Positions 48,827-64,000 of a DNA stretch of 64,000 nt are shown here, in pieces (position 1 is the first letter of the stretch; every line of letters begins with the position of its first letter). Source of the DNA: Patagioenas fasciata (taxonomy: Eukaryota; Chordata; Aves; Columbiformes; Columbidae); contig NC_092520.1 in NCBI RefSeq assembly GCF_037038585.1, forward strand, positions 16,313,001-16,377,000. Direction: 5' to 3'. The notes under the pieces are model-generated. The model was not told where the DNA came from, made no database searches, and worked only from the letters and a program-made list of their open reading frames with translations. A program made the translations under genes and the position numbers.

Positions 48827-49766
48827 GGATGTCCAGATTATTTAATTGCTCCCTAACCCAGTCCTCATTGACTAAAGCGAACTCCTCCATTGACCTGGTT
48901 TCATCCAGGATCTCAGGGGTACAGGGCTCCCCAGGAGAGCCTCCAGCAGAGTAGACAGAGACAAAGAAGGCATTCAGCAATTCTGCCTTCTCTGTATCTT
49001 CTGTCACCAGGGCACTCACCCCATTCATCAGTGGGCCTGCATTGCCTCTGGTGTTAGTTTTATCTGGTATATTTTTGAAAAAGCTCTTTTTGCTCTCCTT
49101 GACCTCTCTCGCCAGCTGTAATTCTAAGGAGGCCTTGGCTACCCTAGCTGCCTTCCTACATCCTCTAACAGCAGCCTTATATTCCTCCCAAGTGGCCAGT
49201 CCCTGCTTCCATGACCTGTAAACTCGCCTCTTCTGCTTGAGCATACCCAACAGATCCCTATTCAACCACGCAGGCCTTCTGGCTCCCTTCCTCGACTTCC
49301 TGTGTGTGGGGATGTTCTGATCCTGAGCGTGGAAGAAGCAATCTCTGAATGCAATCCAGCTCTCTTGGGCCCCTTTACCTTCAAGCAGCCTTGCCCATGG
49401 GATTTCCCCCAGCAATTGCTTGAAAAGGCCAAAGTTAGCCCTGCTGAAGTCCAGGGTTGCAATTCTACTTATTGCCCTGGTCCTACCACACACCTTTTGG
49501 GGGGTACCTCCCTGGGGCCTTACTGACTGGCACGCCAGGGTGTTACTCCACCAGTTGATCTCCCTTTCGCACTCCCTGATGGTCCTCAATCTCTCGATAC
49601 CCTCCTTAAGTTTCACCACCATCCTGAGCAGATCTTGCACCTGCTCACACCTCACACAGGTGGAATGCTGGCCTCCCTCCCCCAGCAGCAGCAGCCTCTG
49701 GCACTCCCTGCAGCCGGAGACCTGAACAGCCACAGTTCGGGGCAAAACCTCAATCTGCGTTGCCAC
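48813..49766 (-). pseudogene. CR1 ORF1-ORF2 fusion frame
   Basis: A 317-codon frame. Residues 1 to about 98 resemble the CR1 ORF1 N-terminus, with the Cys pairs CRECQ and CVRCEQ and a coiled region LKEGIERLRTIRECE. From about residue 100 it is ORF2 linker: ATLDFSRANFGLFKQLLG, RRPAWLNRDLLGMLKQKRR, SKKSFFKNI and AELLNAFFVSVYS. The junction implies deletion of the remaining ORF1 and the endonuclease. The frame is lost at NNLDIHGSR, just before the reverse-transcriptase start. Confidence 0.85.
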
Positions 49767-49865
49767 AGTCTTCTTGAGACAAGCTCTTTGTAGTCTTCAA
49801 TGCTGTCTGGCATCTGACCCTTTATTCTGGGACTTTCTGTTTTTCTTGTACCTCGAGACACCTGT

Positions 49866-50020
49866 TGCCATCAGAGCAATATCCACTTGGCACTAGCTGC
49901 TTCATCTTTGAGCCTCATATGGAAGAAATGGCTAGTAACTGAGTGGAGTATATCAAACTTCTGTCTTACCAGAGGTGAGAAACCTTTCTGAGGGGGAAGC
50001 ACTCAAAGGAACCACGCTTC
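49866..50020. other. Short unique stretch beside a simple repeat
   Basis: No feature recognised between the CR1 5' edge and the CCCTAT array. Confidence 0.4.
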
Positions 50021-50023
50021 ATA

Positions 50024-50075
50024 CCCTATCCCTATCCCTATCCCTATCCCTATCCCTATCCCTGTCCCTATCCCT
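50024..50075. repeat. (CCCTAT)n hexamer array
   Basis: About eight and a half CCCTAT units, one carrying CCCTGT. It differs from the telomeric CCCTAA by one base per unit, so it is a simple microsatellite and not proven telomeric DNA. Confidence 0.93.
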
Positions 50076-51787
50076 GGCACTCTGGGTGTCTCACTCAGGG
50101 ACTTACTTCAGCCATTCCACCATCTGGTTGCTGCTTTTTGCAGCAGATATTAAGTTAGATGAACTGGACTAACAGGAATTCTTTATTATGGAATAAACTG
50201 CTGTCTGTCTGGGAGGTCAGAAACCCTAATTTTCTCTCCTCCACTCTTCAGCTGGTTGCTCCCCCTCCTGGAGGAGGTAGCTGTAGGGTTGCCCTCTTGC
50301 CATTGCTGGGGGCACTTCCAAGGCTGTCACAGAGCAGTAGCAATACCATGGATGGTGAAGATCCTTTTTCTGATGCAGTACCTTGAAGATAAAGTGTCAG
50401 CTAGGAAGGGAGTGACTAGAAGAGACCAGAAGGAAAGCATAAAAAGGTAGTTTCCCAACGTGACAGAGAGGGATTGACCTTCATTCCTTACAACTTGTTT
50501 CACATCCCTTCCAGCTCCAGGAAGCCAGGAGCAGCAAACCCCAGAGGTCAGCTGGTGCCCAGAAACTTGACCAGAAATTAGGCCTGCCCTGGGAAGGGTG
50601 TTAGTGTTGAGATGCTGTCCCAGGAAATCTGTCTATTTGGTGGCTGAGAGAACAGGACACAATTTTTCTGAGTACAGGTAGATTAAAATTGCCTCTGTTC
50701 CTTCCCAGCCCTTGAATAGCAGAAGATGCCACCAGTTCCTTTTGTCCCACATTAGCAATCAGCAGATTTCCTTCTCTCAGATGTCCTGCACCAAACCTGG
50801 GACTGGGCAAAACCTTTTCCCAGTTGTTTCTGGACTCAGAGTCCTTGCATCACCGGGCAGCAGTTCTGGAACTGGAAAAGGCTTTTGGGTAAAGACTGGG
50901 AAATGCTGTCAAGCTTTTGAGAGACTAGACCTTTGTGTACATTTGGCAAATGTGTTGAGGTAGAAGAAGCCTTCTCTTCTCATCAGGAAGCATAAAAACT
51001 TCCTAATGGAGAAATCACTGATCCCATAAGAGCTTATCCTGTTAAATATGCAAAAAAGCTCCACTGTTTGTAAACCACTGCCTGTGTGCAAAATAAGCTA
51101 TGCTCATCACCTCCTTCCCAGCCTCTCCAAGGACTAAGCCCAATGGAGGCTTTGAAATTTCTCAGGTGATGTTTTGCTCAGGGAGCCAGGGAGGCATGAC
51201 CATTTTCTCCTGGGACTGAGTGACATGGATGTGTTTTCCTGTGTCATTTCAGCTCCTCAGTTATGGCAGGCAGACAGGCATCCCGCATCCCACCCTGCAG
51301 CAGGGAGCAGCGCAGGCCCCCAGGACAATTGGCCAGCTCCAGCAGCCCAGATGTCATCCTGTTTTTTCTGGGATTATGCCTGTCTGTAGTTGTTTTCTGG
51401 TAATGTGGGATAAGTCTTCCAAAGGAGGAATCCAAGTCTGCTACTTAAACCTGCCTCTCTGGCAAGCCAGGGAGGACACAAAGTTGAAAAGCTGTCCCCT
51501 TTGGGAGAACATCCCAGCCTGTGCTGAAGGAAGAACTGTCAGACTTTCTCCTCCACGTGTGAGCTGTGTGGGGAGCAGTAAGTACTGTGAAGGGCCAGGA
51601 CATTCACAGGAACTGAAAATGTGACAGGAACAGAGTTTGTATCTCCAGTGGTAAATGCACATAGGCTCTTTAGGTACATATGCCTCTATTTGGAAAAATA
51701 TTTGTCTGTCACACATGCAGGAGTTATTTAAACCCCCAGTGAAATAGCAGAAAAAAACATTAGAAAAGTTTGGTGATTTTTTTTTTT
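50076..51787. other. Intergenic DNA downstream of MMP7
   Basis: No exon or repeat family was recognised. Confidence 0.5.
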
Positions 51788-51793
51788 TTTAAT
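51788..51793 (-). terminator. Candidate MMP7 poly(A) signal
   Basis: On the reverse strand ATTAAA lies 164 nt after the MMP7 stop codon and is directly followed by a run of As. The variant hexamer ATTAAA is the second most common vertebrate signal. The A run could also be an internal priming site. Confidence 0.4.
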
Positions 51794-51956
51794 TGTTAAG
51801 TGAAATTGTATAAAGTGCAAATAAATCAATATAAAATTTCAGGGAGAGAAAGTGCAGTCCAGGCGTTTACCACTATAGTTAGATAGAGGATTAAAATTGT
51901 TTTGGAACACCAAAACAACCAGATGTGAATTCTTTGGTCTTTCTCAAGGACTTCCT

Positions 51957-56791
<4,835 letters not shown>

Positions 56792-56868
56792 AGTGCCCAG
56801 CTTGCCAAGGAGCTTTACTACAGCAGAAAGTGTTTGACCTTCTGTCTCCCAAGATCACAGCTTGGATG

Positions 56869-56916
56869 CTTTTATAGATCCTAATAGCTCCAAGCGGCAG
56901 TTACGTACGTGACTCA
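56869..56916 (-). promoter_or_regulatory. MMP7 core promoter: TATA box and AP-1 site
   Basis: On the reverse strand TATAAAAG (56869-56876) lies 78 nt before the start codon, implying a 5' UTR of about 50 nt. A perfect AP-1 site TGACTCA (as read on the forward strand, 56910-56916) lies about 35 bp further upstream. TATA plus a proximal AP-1 site near -70 is the standard arrangement of inducible MMP promoters, including human MMP7. A GGAA-containing ETS-like site (reverse strand, about 56984-56991) is also nearby. Confidence 0.82.
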
Positions 56917-56991
56917 CTTTTTGGTGGTGTTAATGTAATGTCATCATGATTCTAAGAAGTAAATGAAAGCACATTAAACAAATCTTTCCTT

Positions 56992-59289
56992 TGACTTCCC
57001 TGTTGATGTCATGTCACAGCTAGCAACCAGCTTTGGCTCTCTTTTTTCATATTATTCCAGTAGAGAAACCACAGGGTCATAGGGAAGTTCACTTTCTGTA
57101 ATTTCATCAGTACAGTTACTGTATAATCGCTTCTTAGTGCCGTTCCCTCCATTTCCTTATACACAAAGACATTTTGCAACAGCCTTTTGGTCAACCAGCC
57201 TGCCTGTATTAGTTGATGTGGAGGCAGAGATGAGATGGATGGGAGCTCTGTCTCACTGAATCTACTGGCATTTCCCAGGGAGTATGCACAACACTGTCTA
57301 GGTAATATTTCTGATTCAAATTATCTTGTGAGGTACCCTATGCTGCAAGAAATCCAGTTCAGTGAAGTTAGAGAGGTTTCTGCTGTTTTTACAGAGATCA
57401 GAAGAGAGCTCTTTCAATGTGCTCTCCACAAATAGGAGGCTGTGGGAAGGCTTTGTACCTTCCCTCCCAAATGACATGACTTTTCAGGAGAGTCTCTGTG
57501 TATTGGAGAACTAGATATAAAATATAATTTACAAGAATAGGTGGAAGCCTTCCAGAAAAAAGAGAGGAGCTTACCCTAACAAATGTGGAGGTATCTTCCA
57601 CCTCTGGCTGTACCAGTGCAATGTAGTGGAGTCCATGAAGCACTGGCAGAGAAAACCAGAGTTGAGCAGGGCAGCCACAGCCTCCCTTGTCCACTAAGAC
57701 CAACACTGGTTTCAGATCATTCCACCAAATCCCACTGGAAGTTGAGGACTGGAAACACCAGTCCACAGGCTGGCTTGTGATTTTTTTCAGCCTTTGCGGT
57801 TTTGTGACTGCATTGCCTCTAATCCAAAAGGAAAGGCACATAATAGGAAATGACCACTACTATTTCTCACAGTAGGACAGCTGGTATGGGTGCAGATGAG
57901 TATGTATGGAAGAATTTGTGAGTTACTGGCTGAAGTCCAGTGTACTTCTGACTGATTTGAGGAGAAAGACTTTCATTTCAGAAAAAGACAATGTATACCA
58001 AAACACTGCTGAATTATTCAGGAGAGGACTACATTATACAATGATGCCTGAAACAGTTGCTAAAGGAATGAGGCTTCCACCTAATACTGAAAACAGCCCA
58101 GGTACCCCTCATGTGATAATTTCTGTACATTTTGGCAGGCTTACAGGAAATCTACCCATTTACAAATTTTAAACATGGATGAAAAAAAAAATAAAGCTGT
58201 TCCATTATTAGGAGCAGGTTCATCTTTTTCTTCCTCAAGAACTGACTTAATGTCTGACTGTGTCAGTCAAGTAGGATCTGGAGCGGGGTCTGGGCAGCAG
58301 GAGATGAGGATGTGTTTGAACCACTTTGAACTCTGTGACTCCAGCATGTGGTACTGATTATTTCCTCATGCACACAAGAGGAATGTGAAAGCCTCCAGAG
58401 CCCCATTCCAGTTGACAAACTATTGAGCAACTCACATGTATGACCAGGCTATGGGCAAAACTGAAAAGGAGAATTTAAACAGGAGAGTTGCTGAGAAAGA
58501 ACAGGCATCGTTTTTCCAAAAAAGACGGAGGGTTTTGAGAAATGTTGGGCTTGAATTGAGATAGAAAACTGTCAGTGAAAAGAGTTTTCATTTCTTTGGG
58601 CTCAAAATCATCAGGAATCAATCTAATTCTAACAAGATCCATAGCAAAAAGAAACGGATGCTGATTTTTAGATTTAGCTGTGTGAATTTTGAAAACTTTC
58701 TCTTTTGATCTGGAGTGACAAATCTGTTGTGAGTCAGAATAAATAATTTCTTGATAGTCATATCATTTACTTTCAGCAAAGAACCTGTGCCCAAGTATTG
58801 CCTGTATAGAGAATGTTCAAAGAGGTCAGAAGAAAGTGCTCCATGGTGTAAAATTCAGTTAAGAAGACTCACAATGTTGACACTGTGACATTTTCTGAGG
58901 TAAATAACCCTGTTGTGAACAAGGATGCTTCATGAAACTGTCCTATGTGGAACTCATTGATGGGCATCCGAACTTTTGTGGTCTAGAGGAAAATACATAT
59001 ATAGAAACTAAAACCTGAGCCTCTTTTGGACATGAGTGGGATGAAAAAGTGAAGTAGAACTGAATGATTCAGTGGTGAAAGATCACAGTTTCATGGTCAT
59101 TTGGCTTAGACAGAAGGCTCAGCTGGATTCTGCTCAACCTGAATGCAGCCAGCAGTGAAGCTGCTCCAGTGTCTGTGAATGTACTGAGTCTAGCTGGGAT
59201 AGGCTTAACTTTCTTCATAGCAACCCCTATGGTGCTGTGTTTGGATTTGTTGCTGAACCAGTGCTGATAACACTCCAGTGTTTTGGGTA
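56992..59289. other. Upstream of MMP7, no exon recognised
   Basis: In mammals the next gene here is MMP20, on the same strand as MMP7. No pro-domain, zinc-motif or hemopexin exon was found in this stretch. Confidence 0.5.
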
Positions 59290-61313
59290 TCGACGAACAG
59301 TGTTTGCACAGCATGAAGGGTTGGACATACTTCAAGCGGGAGGTTTTGAGGGCACAGGATCAGGCTATACCAGTGCGCCGAAAGGCTAGCCGACAGGGAA
59401 GACAACCGGCTTGGCTAAACAGGGAGATTTTGAAGGAAATCAGAAATAAAAAGAGAGTTTACAGACTGTGGAAAAAAGGGCTGGCTACCTATGAAGAATT
59501 TAGGAAAATAGCTAGATCGTGCAGGAAAAAAATCAGGGAAACAAAAGTGCAGTTTGAAGTTAATTTGGCCAATTCTGTTAGGGATAATAAAAAGTCCTTC
59601 TTTAAATATGTTAATAACAAAAGGAGGGGCAAGGAAAACCTCCATTCTCTACTGGACTTTGAGGGAAATATAGTTAACAAAGATGAGGAGAAAGCTGAGG
59701 TACTTAATACCTACTTTGCCTCAATATTTACCAGTCAAACAGATGGCCCTCAGGATAACTGGCCTCTGGAGATGGTTGACAGGAATAGGAAGCCAAATAG
59801 TCCCCTTGTATTCCAAGAGGAAATAGTTGGTGGCTTACTGAGCCATCTGGATCCTCATAAGTCTATGGGACCAGACGGGATCCATCCTAGGGTGATGAGG
59901 GAGCTAGCAGAAGAGCTCGCCAAGCCGCTCTCCATCATCTTCCAACAGTCTTGGCTCACTGGGGAGGTCCCAAATGATTGGAAACTGGCAAATGTTACCC
60001 CAATCCACAAAAAGGGCTGCAAAGCTGACCCTGGCAACTACAGGCCTGTCAGCCTGACCTCGGTGCCTGGCAGGGTGATGGAGCAGATCATCCTGAATGC
60101 AATCACACAGCACCTCCAGGATGGACCAGGGATCAGACCCAGCCAGCATGGGTTTAGGAGGGGCAGGTCCTGTCTGACCAACCTGATTTCCTTTTATGAT
60201 CAGGTGACCCACCTAGTGGATGAGGGGAAAGCTGTAGATGTGATCTATCTAGACTTCAGCAAAGCCTTTGACACTGTCTCCCATAATATACTCCTTCAAA
60301 AGCTGATAGCCCATGGCTTGGACAAGTGCACTCTCTGCTGGGTTAAGAACTGGCTGGAGGGCCGGGCCCAGAGAGTGCTGGTAAATGGGGCTGCATCTAG
60401 CTGGCGGCCAGTCACTAGTGGTGTCCCCCAGGGGTCAGTGTTGGGTCCAGTCCTGTTTAACATCTTTATTGATGATTTAGATGAGGGGATTGAGACCACC
60501 ATCAGCAAATTTGCTGATGACACCAAGTTGGGGGGCAGTGTTGACCTGCTGGAAGGCAGGAGGGCTCTGCAAAGAGATCTGGATAGACTGGAAAAATGGG
60601 CTGATTCCAATGGGATGAAGTTCAACAAGGCCAAGTGCCGGGTCCTGCACTTTGGCCACAACAACCCCCTTCAGCGCTACAGGCTGGGCACAGAGTGGCT
60701 GGAGAGCAGCCAGACAGAAAGGGACCTGGGGGTACTGATTGACAGCAAGCTCAACATGAGCCAACAGTGTGCCCAAGTGGCCAAGAAGGCCAATGGTATC
60801 CTGGCCTGTATCAAAAATAGTGTGGTCAGCAGGACAAGGGAAGTGATCCTTCCCCTGTACTCTGCATTGGTGAGGCCACACCTGGAGTATTGTGTTCAGT
60901 TCTGGGCCCCTCAGTTCAGGAAAGATATTGAGGTGCTGGAGCGGGTCCAGAGAAGAGCAACAAGACTGGTGAAGGGACTTGAGCACATGACCTATGGTGA
61001 GAGGCTGAGGGAGCTGGGGTTGTTCAGCCTGGAGAAGAGGAGGCTTAGAGGTGACCTCATCACTCTCTATAACTACCTGAAGGGAAGTTATAGTCAGGTG
61101 GGAACTGGTCTCTTCTCCCAGGCAGTCAGCAATAGGACAAGGGGACATGGGCTTAAACTCTGCCAGGGGAAGTTTAGGCTGGATATTAGGAAGAAGTTCT
61201 TTACGGAAAGAGTGATCAGGCATTGGAATGGCCTGCCTAGGGAGGTGGTGGACTCACCGTCCCTGGAGGTTTTTAAACTGAGATTGGACATGGCTCTTAG
61301 TGCCATGATCTAG
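59283..61313 (+). CDS. CR1 ORF2 reverse transcriptase (endonuclease missing)
   Basis: A 676-codon frame without stops. The first Met and a few codons belong to flanking DNA. Linker blocks [19 protein letters not shown] and [12 protein letters not shown] come first, then the reverse transcriptase: [51 protein letters not shown] (Asp at residue 324), [18 protein letters not shown] and FADDTKLGG (410-413). The C-terminal part runs from [19 protein letters not shown] to [18 protein letters not shown]. Reverse-transcriptase motifs are complete, but there is no AP endonuclease and no ORF1, so the copy cannot transpose on its own. Confidence 0.93.
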   Translation: MGIDEQCLHSMKGWTYFKREVLRAQDQAIPVRRKASRQGRQPAWLNREILKEIRNKKRVYRLWKKGLATYEEFRKIARSCRKKIRETKVQFEVNLANSVRDNKKSFFKYVNNKRRGKENLHSLLDFEGNIVNKDEEKAEVLNTYFASIFTSQTDGPQDNWPLEMVDRNRKPNSPLVFQEEIVGGLLSHLDPHKSMGPDGIHPRVMRELAEELAKPLSIIFQQSWLTGEVPNDWKLANVTPIHKKGCKADPGNYRPVSLTSVPGRVMEQIILNAITQHLQDGPGIRPSQHGFRRGRSCLTNLISFYDQVTHLVDEGKAVDVIYLDFSKAFDTVSHNILLQKLIAHGLDKCTLCWVKNWLEGRAQRVLVNGAASSWRPVTSGVPQGSVLGPVLFNIFIDDLDEGIETTISKFADDTKLGGSVDLLEGRRALQRDLDRLEKWADSNGMKFNKAKCRVLHFGHNNPLQRYRLGTEWLESSQTERDLGVLIDSKLNMSQQCAQVAKKANGILACIKNSVVSRTREVILPLYSALVRPHLEYCVQFWAPQFRKDIEVLERVQRRATRLVKGLEHMTYGERLRELGLFSLEKRRLRGDLITLYNYLKGSYSQVGTGLFSQAVSNRTRGHGLKLCQGKFRLDIRKKFFTERVIRHWNGLPREVVDSPSLEVFKLRLDMALSAMI

Positions 61314-61404
61314 TAAATGGGCTGAAGTTGGACCAAGGGTTGGACTTGATGATCTCTGAGGTCTTTTCCAACCTAGCCAATTCTGTGATTCTGTGATTCT
61401 GTGA
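59290..61404 (+). mobile_element. CR1 with intact reverse-transcriptase frame
   Basis: The copy covers ORF2 from just after the endonuclease through the 3' UTR. It ends GATGATCTCTGAGGTC, TTTTCCAACCTAGCC and three ATTCTGTG tail units (61383-61404). It is 5'-truncated at about 59.3 kb. Low decay and the uninterrupted ORF make it the youngest-looking CR1 in the window. Confidence 0.95.
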
Positions 61405-64000
61405 AGACTTTCTCTGTCTCACACTCTGCCCCCACCGTGCATGGAAGCAGGTGGGTGGGCAGGAGGCTCGAAGGAGACACAGCTGGGACAGGTGACCCAA
61501 ATTCTCCAAAGGGATATTCCATATGATGTAATGTCATGCTCAGCAATAAAACTGGGCTGGCAGCTGAAGAAGGTGGAGTGAGGGTTTTCTTCCAAGGTAG
61601 TCATTGCCTGGAGACTGGCTGGATATCAATCTGCTTGCAGGTGGTGGTGAGCCTTTGCATCACGTCCTTCCCCCCTGCCTCCTTTCACTCATCAGATTGT
61701 CTGTATCTCAGTCCATGAGTCTGTTTTGCGCTTCCTAATCTCTCAACCCATCCCACTGTGGATGGAGACTGAGCGAGCAGCTATGTGGGTGATTAGCTGC
61801 TGGCTGTGGTCTACTCACTACAGTAAATATCAAGCAAAAAGAACAGCCAAAAATTCCTGTGAGATGTTTTGTTTGGGTTGCTTGTGAATTATGCAATATT
61901 GTATTTAAGGACCTACAAAACCAGACAGACCTGGATTCTTATGGGCATGGAGGTCCTGCCAGGGCCCTGTGGTGCTACATCCACCCATCCCTGGAGAGAT
62001 GCAGTCCAGTTCTTCCCCCCTGTTCAGCTGGATTGTGGCTCATTGAGACATTTCCAAGCAGGATCTACCTCAGGTCCTGTACCTTATTGGAGGAAAGGCC
62101 CGAGGAAGGGATTAGATACTCAGGTTCAGCACAAACAATGTGACAAGAACTAACACATCTAGGTTACTAATAATTAAGCAATCAAACTTAACATATCTCA
62201 ACTTGTGGATTTACCATCTTCTTATAGTATCTAAAGTTGCTTTGCATTTAATGACTTTATATTTGCAACAGTTTAATTGGGACATCATGGGGGAAAAGTA
62301 TGTAAATATAGAGATAAGTTTTTACAATAATAATCTTGAGCAATAAGCCACAAGGGAAATTGCATTCCTGTAAATGTTACCTACCTGTGTTAGTTCTGAC
62401 ATCATCCATTTTTTAATTTGTTTGCTCCTTTAGTCAATGATCAGGAGTCTCCTCCCACTAACAGACACATATGGATCTGTCAACTTTTTCCATATACTAA
62501 TTTGCTTTATTCAGTTTCAGTTGAAGTCATAAGACATAACTTTCAGGTGCATGCAGTCTTTCCTCCCTGCAGAAGCTCCTGTATAGGAGCTGGGGAAGAG
62601 CACGGGGGGGTCAGTCGGCTGCATGTCACTGCAGTGAGGATCCAAACCTTGCTGGACAGGAGCATGATCTCCTATAGTCACTTTTCCTTTGTGAATTCCC
62701 TTTTTGCAGCTGGCTGTCCCCATCGTTTCTAAGTCTGACTCAATGCTGTCTTTAAAGGACTGAGTCAAGATGCAATCTAAAGCCCTGTGTACATCTTGTC
62801 TTGAAAAAACTGTATCCCTTTGCATAGGAAACCTTTAAAATAGTACTTGGACTAAGGCAACCTCAGACTGCCTGTAATCCTGCAGCAAAGCTCTGTGATA
62901 AGCAGCAGAGTCTCATCTAAACCAGACTGGTCATGTCATGGTGCTGCCAGGGCAGGCAGGGTACACAGGTAACATGGGGAGGAATGCTGCGCTTGATCTA
63001 TCCATACTAAATGTAGCCCAAACTATGGAGCAGTCAATGTCTGAATGTTTTCCTGACTCATCCTGAGGATCTGCACATGTCTGTACATACTGGAACAGCA
63101 CAGTGAGTTTGGACTTCAGTGGTGATGGAGGGAGGGTTTGAAAGGCAGGGCAGACACAACAAGGCTTTGCCTTGTACCTTTACCCATGCTGAGCCTCATG
63201 GGCTTGTAGAGGTCTTTGGAAAAGTGCTGGGAGTATACATAACTTTCACCAAACTTTTGCATTTAGTCTGATTTGCAAAATCCCATTTCTATCAAAGAAG
63301 TAAACAGCCCCGAAACACCAGAGAGCTGGTAGACATTGTAAACTGAGATGCAGTAAAGCAATTCCAGAGGAATTAAAAACTTACCACCAGGGTTTTATGC
63401 TCTAGTATAAAAGGTGTGAGGTTAAATTTGAATGCAGTCAATATAAGACCAGTGCAGAAGCTTGATTTACCTCATGCGTATTAGAGAGAGCTGAGATACA
63501 GCTAGGAAGACTGCAAAAAAACTGAAATTAGTCATATGTGAAAACATAGGTAATTTTTTTTTTTACACCGTTATTTCCCTACAAGTTGTCAGGTATGGTC
63601 ATGTTCTTGTCTCTATTCAAATTATTCCTGATTCACAGCACTGATTCACAGCTGGAAGCTGGTAGCCTGCTGGTCAGACAGGTCCTATGGGTGTGGACGG
63701 GTCCTTTTCTACTCCTCTGTCTGATATCCAGTAACTGAGTAGAAAGACAATTACATCACCTTGTTGGTAAACTTGGTTACACCACTGAGATGTTCTTTCA
63801 CCAAACATTTCCGTCCTAGAGCAGAGTTGCAGGTTGTTTCACACGAAACAAGTTATGCTGAGTTTTCTAACATGGTGGGTTTTAACTTGGGCACCATTAA
63901 AAAGCAGCACAACCATTAAAAAGCTACACAACCACAAAAAGACCACTTGCATTCGGGTGGCAGGGAGTGAGTCACAGAGAACCCTCACTGACTTTAGAAC
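61405..64000. other. Intergenic DNA to the window end
   Basis: No gene, RNA or repeat family was recognised. Open frames at 62418-62732 and 62517-62825 overlap on opposite strands and look random. Confidence 0.5.

Larger units (their letters stand above)
47309..49865 (-). mobile_element. Long CR1 with internal deletion, reverse orientation
   Basis: The 3' end is at 47309 and the 5' end at roughly 49.8 kb. On the reverse strand it encodes the start of ORF1, then ORF2 downstream of the endonuclease, the reverse transcriptase and the C-terminal region. The AP endonuclease and most of ORF1 are absent. The ORF2 part is broken into at least three frames (48813-49766, 48014-48826, 47312-47953). The element is inactive. 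Confidence 0.93.

Overview
The window is avian nuclear DNA. Compact vertebrate GT-AG genes are separated by many CR1 non-LTR retrotransposon copies, several ending in the octamer tail ATTCTGTG or ATTCTATG, and by a solo ERVL-like LTR. The gene order cIAP (BIRC2/3), TMEM123, MMP7 matches the BIRC-TMEM123-MMP block of human chromosome 11q22. The species cannot be fixed from the sequence alone.

Layout. 1-4.8 kb: the last five coding exons of a cIAP gene on the + strand (linker, UBA, CARD, short spacer, RING) and its 3' UTR. 4.8-13.8 kb: intergenic DNA and probable TMEM123 3' UTR with three forward CR1 pieces and one reverse piece. 13.86-29.61 kb: TMEM123 (porimin) on the - strand. I assembled seven coding exons in which every internal junction is in phase, giving a 206-residue type I membrane mucin. 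Its first exon lies in a CpG island at about 28.9-30.2 kb. 30.2-51.9 kb: a gene-poor interval with a solo LTR carrying a perfect 5-bp target duplication, an 83-bp tandem repeat, several CR1 copies, a fossil contactin (CNTN5-like) Ig exon with an in-frame stop, a decayed CR1 ORF1 esterase segment, a 1-kb homopyrimidine CTTT/CTCTTT array with ~190-bp higher-order structure, and a (CCCTAT)n array. 51.96-56.88 kb: MMP7 (matrilysin) on the - strand. Six coding exons give a 263-residue pro-metalloproteinase without hemopexin domain, and the promoter has a TATA box and an AP-1 site. 57-64 kb: no recognisable gene exon, but a 2.1-kb forward CR1 with an uninterrupted 676-codon reverse-transcriptase frame.

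How the genes relate. cIAP is a ubiquitin ligase of TNF/NF-kB signalling, TMEM123 is a cell-surface mucin-like protein linked to oncotic cell death in human cells, and MMP7 is a secreted protease. They are neighbours by ancestral synteny and there is no sign of co-transcription. cIAP and TMEM123 are tail to tail. TMEM123 and MMP7 point the same way.

No wholly new system was found. The most unusual items are the CNTN5-like fossil exon, the internally deleted CR1 that fuses ORF1 to ORF2, a CR1 insertion in the last MMP7 intron that gives an intron-retention form a new tail, and the structured pyrimidine array.
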